Positions 8,514 through 17,641 of a stretch of DNA of 64,000 nt are shown here, in pieces. The stretch lies in NCBI RefSeq assembly GCF_000482705.1, contig NZ_AXWO01000003.1, positions 1 to 64,000 on the forward strand, given 5' to 3'. The notes beneath the pieces were generated by a model. The model was not told the DNA's origin, searched no databases, and saw only the letters and a list, made by a program, of their open reading frames with translations. The stretch's first letter is position 1. Each line of letters starts with the position of its first letter. The translations under genes and the position numbers were made by a program. Source of the stretch: Glycomyces arizonensis DSM 44726 (GTDB taxonomy: Bacteria > Actinomycetota > Actinomycetes > Mycobacteriales > Micromonosporaceae).

Positions 8514-11500
8514 GTGGCCCGCAACACCCCTGATGTTATCGGCGGCCGATTCGAGCTCCGTCGGCCTCTTGGATCGGGAATGTCCGAGGTCTACGAGGCC
8601 GTCGACCTCGAGGCCGCGCCGGATGCGCCCGACCGCGAGGTGGCACTCAAACTCATCACCCTAGACCACGTGCGGACCACGGCCGCCACGCCGAGATTCA
8701 ACCGGCTCGTCGAGCGGTTCCAGCGCGAGATCGACATCATGAGCCGCATCGACCATCCAGGCGTGCCGCGCTTCATCGGCTCCGGCCACGACGACGCACG
8801 CAACCAGCCGTACCTGGCCATGCAGCTCCTCCACGGACCCACGCTCGCCGAGGTCATCGCCGAGGGCGGGGCACTGCCGGTGCGGGCGGTCGCGGGCATC
8901 GCGGGCCAGATCGCCGATGTCCTCGCCGTCTCCCACGCGGCCGACGTCCTGCACCGCGACCTCAAACCCGCCAACGTGATCCTCGAAGACGACGGCCGCG
9001 CGATGGTCCTCGATTTCGGCGTCGGCCTGCTCATCGGCCCCGACGCCCCCGCGCGTCTCACCTCGACCGGCACGGCTGTGGGGACCCACAAGTACATGTC
9101 GCCCGAGCAGGCGACCGGAGGCGAGCTCACCGTGAGCAGCGACCTCTACAACCTCGGCTGCCTGCTGTACGAGCTCCTGTCGGGCACTCCTCCGTTCCCC
9201 GAGGGGACCGACCATCAGATCCTCCTCGCCCACGTCCAGCGGGAACCGTCCGGCCTGGAACTCATGCGCGGCGACCTGCCGGGGGCGCTGGCCTCCCTCG
9301 TGGACGCTCTCCTCGAAAAGGATCCCAAGGACCGTCCACCGAACGCTCGCTCGGTCGCCGACCGGTTGCGCGCCATCGCGTACGCCGCCCCAGTCGAACC
9401 CCTGCCCGCATCGCTCTGCCACGGCGACCCGGCCGAGGTCCTCGGGCCACCCGAGTCGCCCGGCGAGGCGTCGGCGCGCCTTCCCGAAGCGCACCCATCC
9501 GCAGCGGCCGACGAATCGGAGCAGCCGATGAACGTCTTCGAGATCCACCGGAAGCTGATCGACGAATACCAGCGCTTCACCTCCGGCGGCGTGATCATCG
9601 ACGACCCGAGGATCAAGCAGTTCATCGAGCGGGACATGAGCGACGGCACGCAGTGGCCGCACCCGTTCGTCGCCCTCAACCCCTTCTTCGAACCCGGAGG
9701 CCGGGTCGACGAGCTCGCCGCCGAAGGGCTGCTCCACCCCGAGTGCGCGAACATCTTCCAGACCGGCAAGCCCGAAGGCGCCCCCGCCTGCGACGGTGAC
9801 CCCATCGTCCTGCACCGCCATCAGCGCGACGCCATCGAAGCGGCGAAGCGCGGGGAATCCTACGTGCTCACCACCGGCACCGGCTCGGGCAAGTCCCTGG
9901 CCTACATCGTCCCGATCGTCGACAAGGTCCTGCGCGAGCGCGACGCCGATCCGGGGCGCCGCGGCATCCGCGCCATCGTCGTCTATCCCATGAACGCGCT
10001 CGCCAACAGCCAGAAGCAGGAGCTCGAGAAGTTCCTCAGCCACGGCTACCCCGCCGACGGCGAGCCGGTCACCTTCGCCCGCTACACCGGCCAGGAGTCC
10101 GAAAGCGAACGCGAGAAGATCCGCAAGCACCCGCCCGACATCCTCCTGACCAACTACGTCATGCTGGAGCTCCTCCTCACCCGCCCCGAGGAGCGGCGGA
10201 AGGTCATCGGCGCCGCCGACGGGCTCCAGTTCCTGGTCTTCGACGAGCTCCACACCTACCGGGGCCGCCAAGGCGCGGACGTCGCCTGGCTCATCCGCCG
10301 CGTCCGCAAGGCGTGCGACGCCCCCGACGTCCAGTGCATCGGCACCTCGGCGACCATGGCCACCGAAGGCACCCGCGCCGAGCAGCGCCGCGAGGTCGCC
10401 AAGGTCGCCGCCCAACTGTTCGGCCTCGAACGGGAGCCGACGATCATCGGCGAGACCCTGGTGCGGGCCTGCACCGGCGACCCCGACGCCGTCAGCGCCG
10501 GACGCATCGCCGCGCCCGCCGCCCCGGCCCGATACCAGGACCTCGCCGCCGACCCGCTCGCCTCCTGGATCGAGCAGCGATTCGGCCTGCGCACCGACGA
10601 GACCGGGGACCTGGTGCGCCAGGAGCCGACGACGGTCGAAGACGCCGCCGACGCGCTGGCCGAGCAGACCGGCGTCGACGCCGAAGCCTGCAAATCCGCG
10701 ATCCGCAAGACCCTCCTGGCCGGCTCCGCCGCCCGCCATCCCCAGACCGGTCGACCGCTGTTCGCGTTCCGACTCCACCAGTTCATCTCCAAAGGCGACC
10801 ACGTCTACACGACCGCCGAAGACGAGCTGACCCGCCGGTTCACCCGCAACTACCAGATCGAGCTCCCCGGCACCGCCGACGTCTTCGGCCGCGGCAAACG
10901 CCTGTACCCGCTCGCGTTCTGCCGCGACTGCGGTCAGGAGTACCTGACCGTCATCCGCACCACCGACACCCGCACCGGCCGCGCCGAGTACCGGGCGCGC
11001 ATCGACAACGACCTGGTGGAGGACGACCACGTCCAGACCGGCTACCTCTACATCGACACCGAGCGGCCCTGGAGCGCGGACAAGACCGAGCTCATCGAGC
11101 ACGATCGCCTCCCCGACTCCTGGCTGGAGACCGACGCCTCGGGCAACCGGCTCCTTGCCAAGTCCAAGATGGGCCAGGTGCCGCAAGCCGTCCAGGTGGA
11201 CCCGACCGGCATGGAAGGCTCCGGCGTCGACGCCGCGTTCATCCGCGGCCGGTTCCAGTTCTGCCTCGCCTGCGGCATCACCTACGAAGGCGCCCGCGGC
11301 AAGGACTTCGGCCGCCTCGCCGCGTTCAACCAGGAAGGGCGCTCGTCGGCGACCTCGGTCGTCTCCACCAACATCCTCGAGTCGCTCCGCTCGACGAGCC
11401 TGTCGGACCGGGCGAAGAAGCTGCTGGCGTTCGTCGACAACCGGCAGGACGCGGCGCTCCAGGCCGGGCACCTCAACGACTTCGCCCGCGTCGTCCAACT

Positions 11501-14500
11501 GCGCGGCGCCCTCTACCGGGCCTTGAAGCACACCCCCGACGGTCTCGATGATGAGTCGGTGGCTGCCGCAGTGGTCGCCGAGATGGGCTTGGGCACAGGG
11601 GAATACGCCAAGCCGGGCCTGCGCCCGCAGATGGCCGCCCAGGCCCGCCGCACCTTCGAAGAGGTCGTGAACCTCCACCTCCACGTGGACCTGCGCCGCG
11701 GCTGGCGGGTCACCATGCCGAACCTGGAGCAGACCGGCCAGCTCATCGTCGACTACTTCGACCTCGATGAGATCGCCAAGGACGACTGGGGCTCCTCGCT
11801 GCTGGCGGCCGTCGACACCGCCACGCGCCGCGACCTCCTCAAGACCCTCCTCGACGCGATGCGCCGTTCCCTCGCCATCGACGCCGACTGCCTCGACCTC
11901 GAAGCGTTCGACAGACTCCAACGCGGCAGCCGGAACCGCCTGGCCGAAGCCTGGCAGCTCGACGAGACCGAGGACCAGCCCGAGCAGACCACCGTCTATC
12001 CGATGGCCGAACCCAAAGGAACCGACAAGACCTGCGTGTTCATGTCGGGCCGCAGCAAGATGGGCCGCTACATCGGCAAACGGCTCGGACAGGTCCACGG
12101 CCGCCTGTCCATCGACGACCGCCTCCGAGCCATCGCCGAGATGCTCACGAGACTCGCCGAAGCCGGGCTGCTGACCGAAGTGCCGCCTCCGCCGAAGGGG
12201 CGCAGGCCCGGCCGGGGCCCGCGCCGCCCCGACGCGACCGGCTACCGGGTGAACGCCGCCGCCTTCCTCTGGAAGGCCGGCGACGGCCGCAAAGGCATCG
12301 ACGACCCGCTCAACGTCAGCCGCAAGAGCGGCGAAGGCCCGCCTCCGCACACCTACTTCAGGGACCTCTACGGATCCGAAGAGGCCGCGCTCACCAATCT
12401 CCGGGCCAAGGAGCACACCGCGCAGGTCAGCCCGGCCGAACGGCAGGTCCGCGAGGAGCTGTTCCGCTCTGCCGAGCTGCCGCTGCTGTACTGCTCGCCG
12501 ACCATGGAACTCGGCGTCGACATCGCCGAGCTCAACGCGGTCATGATGCGCAACGTCCCGCCCACGCCCGCCAACTACGCGCAGCGGTCCGGCCGCGCCG
12601 GGCGCAGCGGCCAGCAGGCGCTCGTGGTCACCTACTGCGCCACCGGCAACAGCCACGATCAGTACTACTTCGACCGCCGCGACCAGATGGCCGCGGGCGC
12701 GGTCACGCCTCCGCGCATCGACCTGTGCAACCAGGACCTCATCGCCGCGCACCTCCACGCCATCTGGCTGTCCCAGCTCGACGATCTCCAACTCGGCAAG
12801 GCCGTCGACAAACTGGTGGACACCACTGCGCTCGAAGGCGACCGGCCCGACCTCGACGCCCCGATGCCGCTTTACGACCACGTCAAGGACGCGATCGGCT
12901 CGAAAGGGGCTCAGGGGCGCACGCTCGCCATCGCCGGTGGGCTCCTGGCCGAACTCGAGGACGAGCTCAAGCTGACGACCTGGTGGGACCCGGACTGGGC
13001 GGCCGACACGGTCCGGCGGATTCCCGACGACTTCAACGCCGCATTCGACCGGTGGCGCACTCTCTACCAGGCCGCCAAGACCGAACGAGAAGAGCAGCAC
13101 CGCCGCCAGGACGACACCAGTTTGACCCAACGCGACCGTAAGCACGCCGAACGCCGCCGCTGGGACGCCGAGGCGCAATTGCGACTGCTGCGCAATGACA
13201 CCGGCGACGACTTCAACCTCGGCGCCGACTTCTACCCGCACCGCTACCTCGCCAGCGAGGGTTTCCTGCCCGGATACTCCTTCCCGAGACTCCCGCTGGC
13301 CGCCTACATCCCGAGCCGATCCGGCGCCGGACAGGATGGTGACTATCTCCAGCGCGCCCGCTTCATCGCCGTCCGCGAGTTCGGGCCCGGCGCCCTCATC
13401 TACCACGAAGGACGCCGCTACCAGGTCAAGCGCATCCAGTTGCCGCCCAACAAGGGCGGAGAGCTGCCGCTCACGGTCTCGCGTCGCTGCCCGGACTGCG
13501 GCTGCGGACACGAGGAGGCCGAGAACGCCGACGTGTGCAAGATGTGCGACAGGGGCCTCTCGGACGTCTACGACCGGAAGAACCTGCTGGAGCTGCGAAC
13601 CGTCTACACCCAGCGCCGCCAGCGGATCACCTCAGACGAGGAGGAGCGGCAGCGGGCCGGCTACCTCCTGGAGACCTCGTACCGCTTCAACGAGAAGGGG
13701 ACGCGCGGCGGCCGGAACGAATCGGACATCCGTCTGGGAGACGAGAAGCTCGGCCGGATCACCTACGGGGACGCCGCGACCGTCCGCGTCGCCAACCGCC
13801 GCCGCCGGATCGCCGACAAGGACGATCCGGACGGCTACTTCCTCGATCCCTCGGTCGGCGAATGGATCAGCAAGCGAGACGCCGAGGAAGCGGTCACCGA
13901 CGCCTCCGAACTCGCCGACGGCGACGAGGAGACCCGCCTCAAGGTCCGCGTGGTGCCCTATGTCGAGGACACCCGCAACATCGCCGTCCTCAAGCTCGAC
14001 GACGCCATCGACCCTGACCGGGCGCTGTCGCTGATGTACGCCCTCGAACGCGGCATCGAAGCGGTCTTCCAGCTCGAGGACAGCGAACTGGCCAGCGAAC
14101 TGCCCACCGGCGACGACGCCCCGACCCAGTACCTGCTCTTCGTCGAGTCCGCCGAAGGCGGCGCCGGCGTCCTCCGCCAGGTCCAGAGCGAGCCCGGAAA
14201 CCTGGCCCGCGTGGCCCGTCAGGCCTTGGAGATCTGCCACTTCGACCCGGACACCGGCGAGGACCTGCGCAGCGACGACTGCGCCAAGGGCTGCTACAAG
14301 TGCCTGCTGTCGTACGGCAACCAGATCGTCCACGACCGCATCGACCGCCACAGCGTCAAAGACGACCTGATGCGCCTCGCCCGGGCCGAAGTCCTGTCCG
14401 CGGGCATCGGGAAGTCCCGCACCGACGAGCACCGCCGCCTCGAACAGGGCGCCGACTCCAGCCTCGAACGCGACGTGCTCGCCATGCTCAAGTCCGAGGG

Positions 14501-14792
14501 CTACCGGCTGCCGGACCGGACCCAGGTCCTCATCAGCGAGGCCCACGCCAGGCCTGACTTCGTCTACGACCTGCGTGACGGCACCTATGCCGTCTTCGTC
14601 GACGGACCGGTCCACGACCGCGCCGACGTCGCCCTGCGCGACGCCGAAGCCGAGGAACGCCTGATCGAGGCCGGCTGGATGGTCCTCCGGATCCGCTACG
14701 ACGAGGACTGGCATGATGTGATCGCCCGCCACCGGAACGTCTTCGGACCCGGCCGATCCAAGTCGGCCGACGACCGTGAGGAACGCCAATGA
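8514..14792 (+). CDS. Ser/Thr protein kinase - SF2 helicase - DUF1998 - nuclease-like fusion protein
   Basis: A 2092-residue protein starting at GTG after GGAGGA. Residues 10-290 are a complete Hanks-type kinase: glycine loop LGSGMSEVYEA, VALK with Lys46, HRDLKPAN near 146, DFG at 167 and a GTHKYMSPEQA activation region. Residues 440-1400 are a helicase: GTGSGKS near 456, DELH near 575, TSATM near 611, and MELGVDIAE with QRSGRAGR near 1331-1360. A CxxC-CxxC zinc site (about 1659) and a DUF1998/MZB-like Cys cluster (CAKGCYKC, about 1922) follow. The last 110 residues resemble DUF559/Vsr-type nucleases: Glu in SSLERDV, RPDFVYD at 2014 and VFVDGPVHD near 2027. The stop overlaps the DrmD-like start (ATGA). 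Domain calls are firm for the kinase and helicase, moderate for the nuclease. Likely DNA surveillance with kinase control; inferred. Confidence 0.88.
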   Translation: MARNTPDVIGGRFELRRPLGSGMSEVYEAVDLEAAPDAPDREVALKLITLDHVRTTAATPRFNRLVERFQREIDIMSRIDHPGVPRFIGSGHDDARNQPYLAMQLLHGPTLAEVIAEGGALPVRAVAGIAGQIADVLAVSHAADVLHRDLKPANVILEDDGRAMVLDFGVGLLIGPDAPARLTSTGTAVGTHKYMSPEQATGGELTVSSDLYNLGCLLYELLSGTPPFPEGTDHQILLAHVQREPSGLELMRGDLPGALASLVDALLEKDPKDRPPNARSVADRLRAIAYAAPVEPLPASLCHGDPAEVLGPPESPGEASARLPEAHPSAAADESEQPMNVFEIHRKLIDEYQRFTSGGVIIDDPRIKQFIERDMSDGTQWPHPFVALNPFFEPGGRVDELAAEGLLHPECANIFQTGKPEGAPACDGDPIVLHRHQRDAIEAAKRGESYVLTTGTGSGKSLAYIVPIVDKVLRERDADPGRRGIRAIVVYPMNALANSQKQELEKFLSHGYPADGEPVTFARYTGQESESEREKIRKHPPDILLTNYVMLELLLTRPEERRKVIGAADGLQFLVFDELHTYRGRQGADVAWLIRRVRKACDAPDVQCIGTSATMATEGTRAEQRREVAKVAAQLFGLEREPTIIGETLVRACTGDPDAVSAGRIAAPAAPARYQDLAADPLASWIEQRFGLRTDETGDLVRQEPTTVEDAADALAEQTGVDAEACKSAIRKTLLAGSAARHPQTGRPLFAFRLHQFISKGDHVYTTAEDELTRRFTRNYQIELPGTADVFGRGKRLYPLAFCRDCGQEYLTVIRTTDTRTGRAEYRARIDNDLVEDDHVQTGYLYIDTERPWSADKTELIEHDRLPDSWLETDASGNRLLAKSKMGQVPQAVQVDPTGMEGSGVDAAFIRGRFQFCLACGITYEGARGKDFGRLAAFNQEGRSSATSVVSTNILESLRSTSLSDRAKKLLAFVDNRQDAALQAGHLNDFARVVQLRGALYRALKHTPDGLDDESVAAAVVAEMGLGTGEYAKPGLRPQMAAQARRTFEEVVNLHLHVDLRRGWRVTMPNLEQTGQLIVDYFDLDEIAKDDWGSSLLAAVDTATRRDLLKTLLDAMRRSLAIDADCLDLEAFDRLQRGSRNRLAEAWQLDETEDQPEQTTVYPMAEPKGTDKTCVFMSGRSKMGRYIGKRLGQVHGRLSIDDRLRAIAEMLTRLAEAGLLTEVPPPPKGRRPGRGPRRPDATGYRVNAAAFLWKAGDGRKGIDDPLNVSRKSGEGPPPHTYFRDLYGSEEAALTNLRAKEHTAQVSPAERQVREELFRSAELPLLYCSPTMELGVDIAELNAVMMRNVPPTPANYAQRSGRAGRSGQQALVVTYCATGNSHDQYYFDRRDQMAAGAVTPPRIDLCNQDLIAAHLHAIWLSQLDDLQLGKAVDKLVDTTALEGDRPDLDAPMPLYDHVKDAIGSKGAQGRTLAIAGGLLAELEDELKLTTWWDPDWAADTVRRIPDDFNAAFDRWRTLYQAAKTEREEQHRRQDDTSLTQRDRKHAERRRWDAEAQLRLLRNDTGDDFNLGADFYPHRYLASEGFLPGYSFPRLPLAAYIPSRSGAGQDGDYLQRARFIAVREFGPGALIYHEGRRYQVKRIQLPPNKGGELPLTVSRRCPDCGCGHEEAENADVCKMCDRGLSDVYDRKNLLELRTVYTQRRQRITSDEEERQRAGYLLETSYRFNEKGTRGGRNESDIRLGDEKLGRITYGDAATVRVANRRRRIADKDDPDGYFLDPSVGEWISKRDAEEAVTDASELADGDEETRLKVRVVPYVEDTRNIAVLKLDDAIDPDRALSLMYALERGIEAVFQLEDSELASELPTGDDAPTQYLLFVESAEGGAGVLRQVQSEPGNLARVARQALEICHFDPDTGEDLRSDDCAKGCYKCLLSYGNQIVHDRIDRHSVKDDLMRLARAEVLSAGIGKSRTDEHRRLEQGADSSLERDVLAMLKSEGYRLPDRTQVLISEAHARPDFVYDLRDGTYAVFVDGPVHDRADVALRDAEAEERLIEAGWMVLRIRYDEDWHDVIARHRNVFGPGRSKSADDREERQ

Positions 14793-17641
14793 CCGACATC
14801 GCCCCCGGCAGTCTCGTCACCACCCGCGGCCGCGACTGGGTCGTCCTGCCCGAGTCCGAGACGGACATGCTCGTCCTGCGACCACTCGGCGGCTCCGACG
14901 ACGACATCGCCGCGATCTTCCCCGAACTCGAAGGCGTCGAACCGGCCAGCTTCCCGCCGCCGGACCTCGACGACCTCGGCGACGCCGCCTCGGCCTCCCT
15001 GCTGCGCACCGCCATGCAGGTCGGCTTCCGCTCCTCGGCCGGGCCGTTCCGGTCGCTCGCCCAGATCGCCGTCGAACCGCGCGCCTACCAGCTCGTGCCG
15101 CTGCTCATGGCATTGCGCCAGCAGACGACCCGGCTGCTCATCGGCGACGACGTCGGCATCGGCAAGACCATCGAGGCCGGACTCATCGCCGCCGAACTCC
15201 TCGCCTCCGGCGAAGCCAAGGGCCTGGCCGTGCTCTGCTCGCCCGCCCTGGCCGAGCAGTGGCAGGACGAGCTGCGCCTCAAGTTCGGCATCGATGCCGA
15301 ACTCGTCCTCGCCTCCACAGTCGCCAAACTCGAGCGCGGCCTCGAATCCGGGGAGTCCCTGTTCGACCGCTACCCCAACATCGTCGTCTCCACCGACTTC
15401 ATCAAGTCCCCGCGCCACCGCGACCTGTTCATCCGCCACTGCCCCGACCTGGTCATCGTCGACGAGGCGCACACCTGCGTCGCCACCGACGACCGCACCG
15501 GCAAGGGCCAGCAGCTCCGCTACGAACTGCTGCAACGCCTCGCTGCCGACACCGACCGCCACCTGGTACTGCTCACCGCGACCCCGCACAGCGGCAAGGC
15601 CACCGGCTTCCGCAACCTCCTCGGCCTGCTCGACCCGAGCCTGGAGAACGTCGACCTCAAGACCGACGCCGGACGCCGCCGCCTGGCCCGGTACTTCGTG
15701 CAGCGTCGCCGCGTCGACATCCGCCGCTACCTCGACCAGGACACCTCCTTTCCCTCCGACCGGGAATTCCGCGAGCAGACCTACCAGCTCACCCCCGCCT
15801 ACCGGGCGCTGCTCGACGACGCCCTGGCCTACGCGAGAGGCAGACTCACCGCCTCATCCGGCCTGGAACACCGCAAAGCGTGGTGGTCCGCGCTCGCGAT
15901 GCTGCGCTCGATCGTCTCCTCGCCGCGCGCCGCCGCCCAAACGTGCGCCTCCCGCTCCCGCACCGCCCAGGCCGCGACCATCGACGAGGCCGACGCGCTC
16001 GGCCGACCCATTTCCTACGACTTCACCGACGCCGACCGCATCGAAGGGGTCGACGTCTCTCCCGGTGCGGTCGACGACGACCAGGCCGCCGTGCTCGAAT
16101 CGCTCCGGAAGCAGGCAGAGGCCCTTGAAGGCCCCGAACACGACGCGAAACTCAAAGCCCTCACCAAGCAGCTCAAGTCCCTGCTCAAGGACGGCTACAA
16201 CCCGATCGTGTTCTGCAAGTACATCGGCACCGCCGACTACGTGGCCGAACAGCTCACCGACTCGCTCGGAAAGAAAGTCCACGTCAAATCCGTCACCGGC
16301 ACCATCTCCCCGCAGCAGCGCGTCGACCGCATCGAAGCGTTCGCCGCGCTCGCCGCCGAAGACTCCGACGCCCGCCGGGTCCTGGTCGCCACCGACTGCC
16401 TCTCCGAAGGCGTGAACCTCCAGCACCATTTCGACGCCGTCGTCCACTACGACCTCGCCTGGAACCCGACTCGCCACGACCAGCGGGAAGGCCGCGTCGA
16501 CCGGTTCGGGCAGACGACCGACCGCGTCAAGGTCGTCACCGTCTACGGCAAGGACAACGGCGTTGACGGCAAGGTCTTGGAAGTGCTCATCAAGAAGCAC
16601 CGCCAGATCTACGAGACCCTCGGCTACCGTGTCTCGGTCCCCGACGAGACCTCTTCGGCCGTCACCAACGCCGTCGTCGAATGGGTCCTCATGCGCGGCT
16701 CGGGACCCGGCCAGGAGCAGCCGCTGCTCGACGGCATCCTGGAGATCGAAACCGAAGTCGAGCAGGCATGGCAGTCCGCCGCCGAACGCGAGAAGTCCGC
16801 CAGGACCCGCTACGCGCAGGAACCCATCCGCACCGACGAGGTCGCCAACGAGCTCGCCGCCGTCCGCGACGCGCTCGGCGCGGCCGACGACATCGCCCCG
16901 TTCACCAGACGCGCATTGCACTCCCTCCGCGCCCTGATCACCGAGACGGGTGACGGCTTCCGGGCGGACGTGTCCACCACCCCGGTCGGACTGCGCGACG
17001 CGCTCGCCGCCGCACTCGGCGGCGAAGCCGTCGACGGCGGAAAGCCGATCACGTTCCGCACCCAGCCCGCGGTCGCCCGAGGCGAGGCGGCCCTCGTCCG
17101 CACCGACCCGGCCGTGGCCGCGACCGCCGACTTCATCCTCAACGGCGCCCTCGACGACACCATCGACCCGTCCGATCGCCCGGCCCGCCGACTCGGCGTC
17201 ATGCGCACCGCCGACGTCGCCAAGCGCACCACGCTGCTGCTGGCGCGCTTCCGGTTCCAACTGCGGATGCCAGGACGCCACGGCACCCGCCACCTGGTGG
17301 CCGAAGACGCCAGGCTCCTCGCCTTCGAAGGCTCGCCGACGAACCCGACCTGGCTCGACGACCAGGTGACCGCCGCGCTCCTGAGCGCCGCACCGGCCGC
17401 CAACACCGCCCCCGAGTTCGCCCGCAACGCCGCGAAACTCATCCTCGACGGCCTGCCCGAACTCGACGACCACCTGGACGCCACCGCCGACCGGCTCGCC
17501 GAGCGACTGGCCGAATCCCACCAGCGCGTCCGCGCCGAGACCGGCCGCAGGGAGTCGGCCACGCTGGCGGTCACGCCGCAGCGCCCCGCCGACCTTCTCG
17601 GCGTCTACGTCTACCTGCCCGTTCCCACCGGAGCCGCCTGA
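14789..17641 (+). CDS. drmD: DISARM-type SNF2-like helicase DrmD
   Basis: A 950-residue SNF2/RapA-like ATPase. It shows GDDVGIGKTIEAG (about residue 119), LLTATPHSG, a DEAH box in VIVDEAHTC (about 225), and a second RecA domain with IVFCKYIGTADYVAEQL, LVATDCLSEGVNLQ and NPTRHDQREGRVDRFGQ. The long C-terminal part has no motif I know. DrmD is the class 1 DISARM helicase that acts alongside methylase DrmMI; the next gene here is exactly such a methylase. It overlaps the kinase-helicase stop (ATGA) and the methylase start (TGATG), so the three are translated as a coupled unit. Other RapA-like restriction helicases are possible relatives, but the neighbourhood favours DrmD. Confidence 0.85.
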   Translation: MTDIAPGSLVTTRGRDWVVLPESETDMLVLRPLGGSDDDIAAIFPELEGVEPASFPPPDLDDLGDAASASLLRTAMQVGFRSSAGPFRSLAQIAVEPRAYQLVPLLMALRQQTTRLLIGDDVGIGKTIEAGLIAAELLASGEAKGLAVLCSPALAEQWQDELRLKFGIDAELVLASTVAKLERGLESGESLFDRYPNIVVSTDFIKSPRHRDLFIRHCPDLVIVDEAHTCVATDDRTGKGQQLRYELLQRLAADTDRHLVLLTATPHSGKATGFRNLLGLLDPSLENVDLKTDAGRRRLARYFVQRRRVDIRRYLDQDTSFPSDREFREQTYQLTPAYRALLDDALAYARGRLTASSGLEHRKAWWSALAMLRSIVSSPRAAAQTCASRSRTAQAATIDEADALGRPISYDFTDADRIEGVDVSPGAVDDDQAAVLESLRKQAEALEGPEHDAKLKALTKQLKSLLKDGYNPIVFCKYIGTADYVAEQLTDSLGKKVHVKSVTGTISPQQRVDRIEAFAALAAEDSDARRVLVATDCLSEGVNLQHHFDAVVHYDLAWNPTRHDQREGRVDRFGQTTDRVKVVTVYGKDNGVDGKVLEVLIKKHRQIYETLGYRVSVPDETSSAVTNAVVEWVLMRGSGPGQEQPLLDGILEIETEVEQAWQSAAEREKSARTRYAQEPIRTDEVANELAAVRDALGAADDIAPFTRRALHSLRALITETGDGFRADVSTTPVGLRDALAAALGGEAVDGGKPITFRTQPAVARGEAALVRTDPAVAATADFILNGALDDTIDPSDRPARRLGVMRTADVAKRTTLLLARFRFQLRMPGRHGTRHLVAEDARLLAFEGSPTNPTWLDDQVTAALLSAAPAANTAPEFARNAAKLILDGLPELDDHLDATADRLAERLAESHQRVRAETGRRESATLAVTPQRPADLLGVYVYLPVPTGAA

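Noticed and set aside
8661-13511. A 1616-codon minus-strand open frame opposite the kinase-helicase gene
   Set aside because: It is the antisense shadow of a high-GC gene; its composition (Val/Gly/Asp/Arg-rich, no motifs) and lack of a ribosome site contrast with the motif-rich plus-strand protein.
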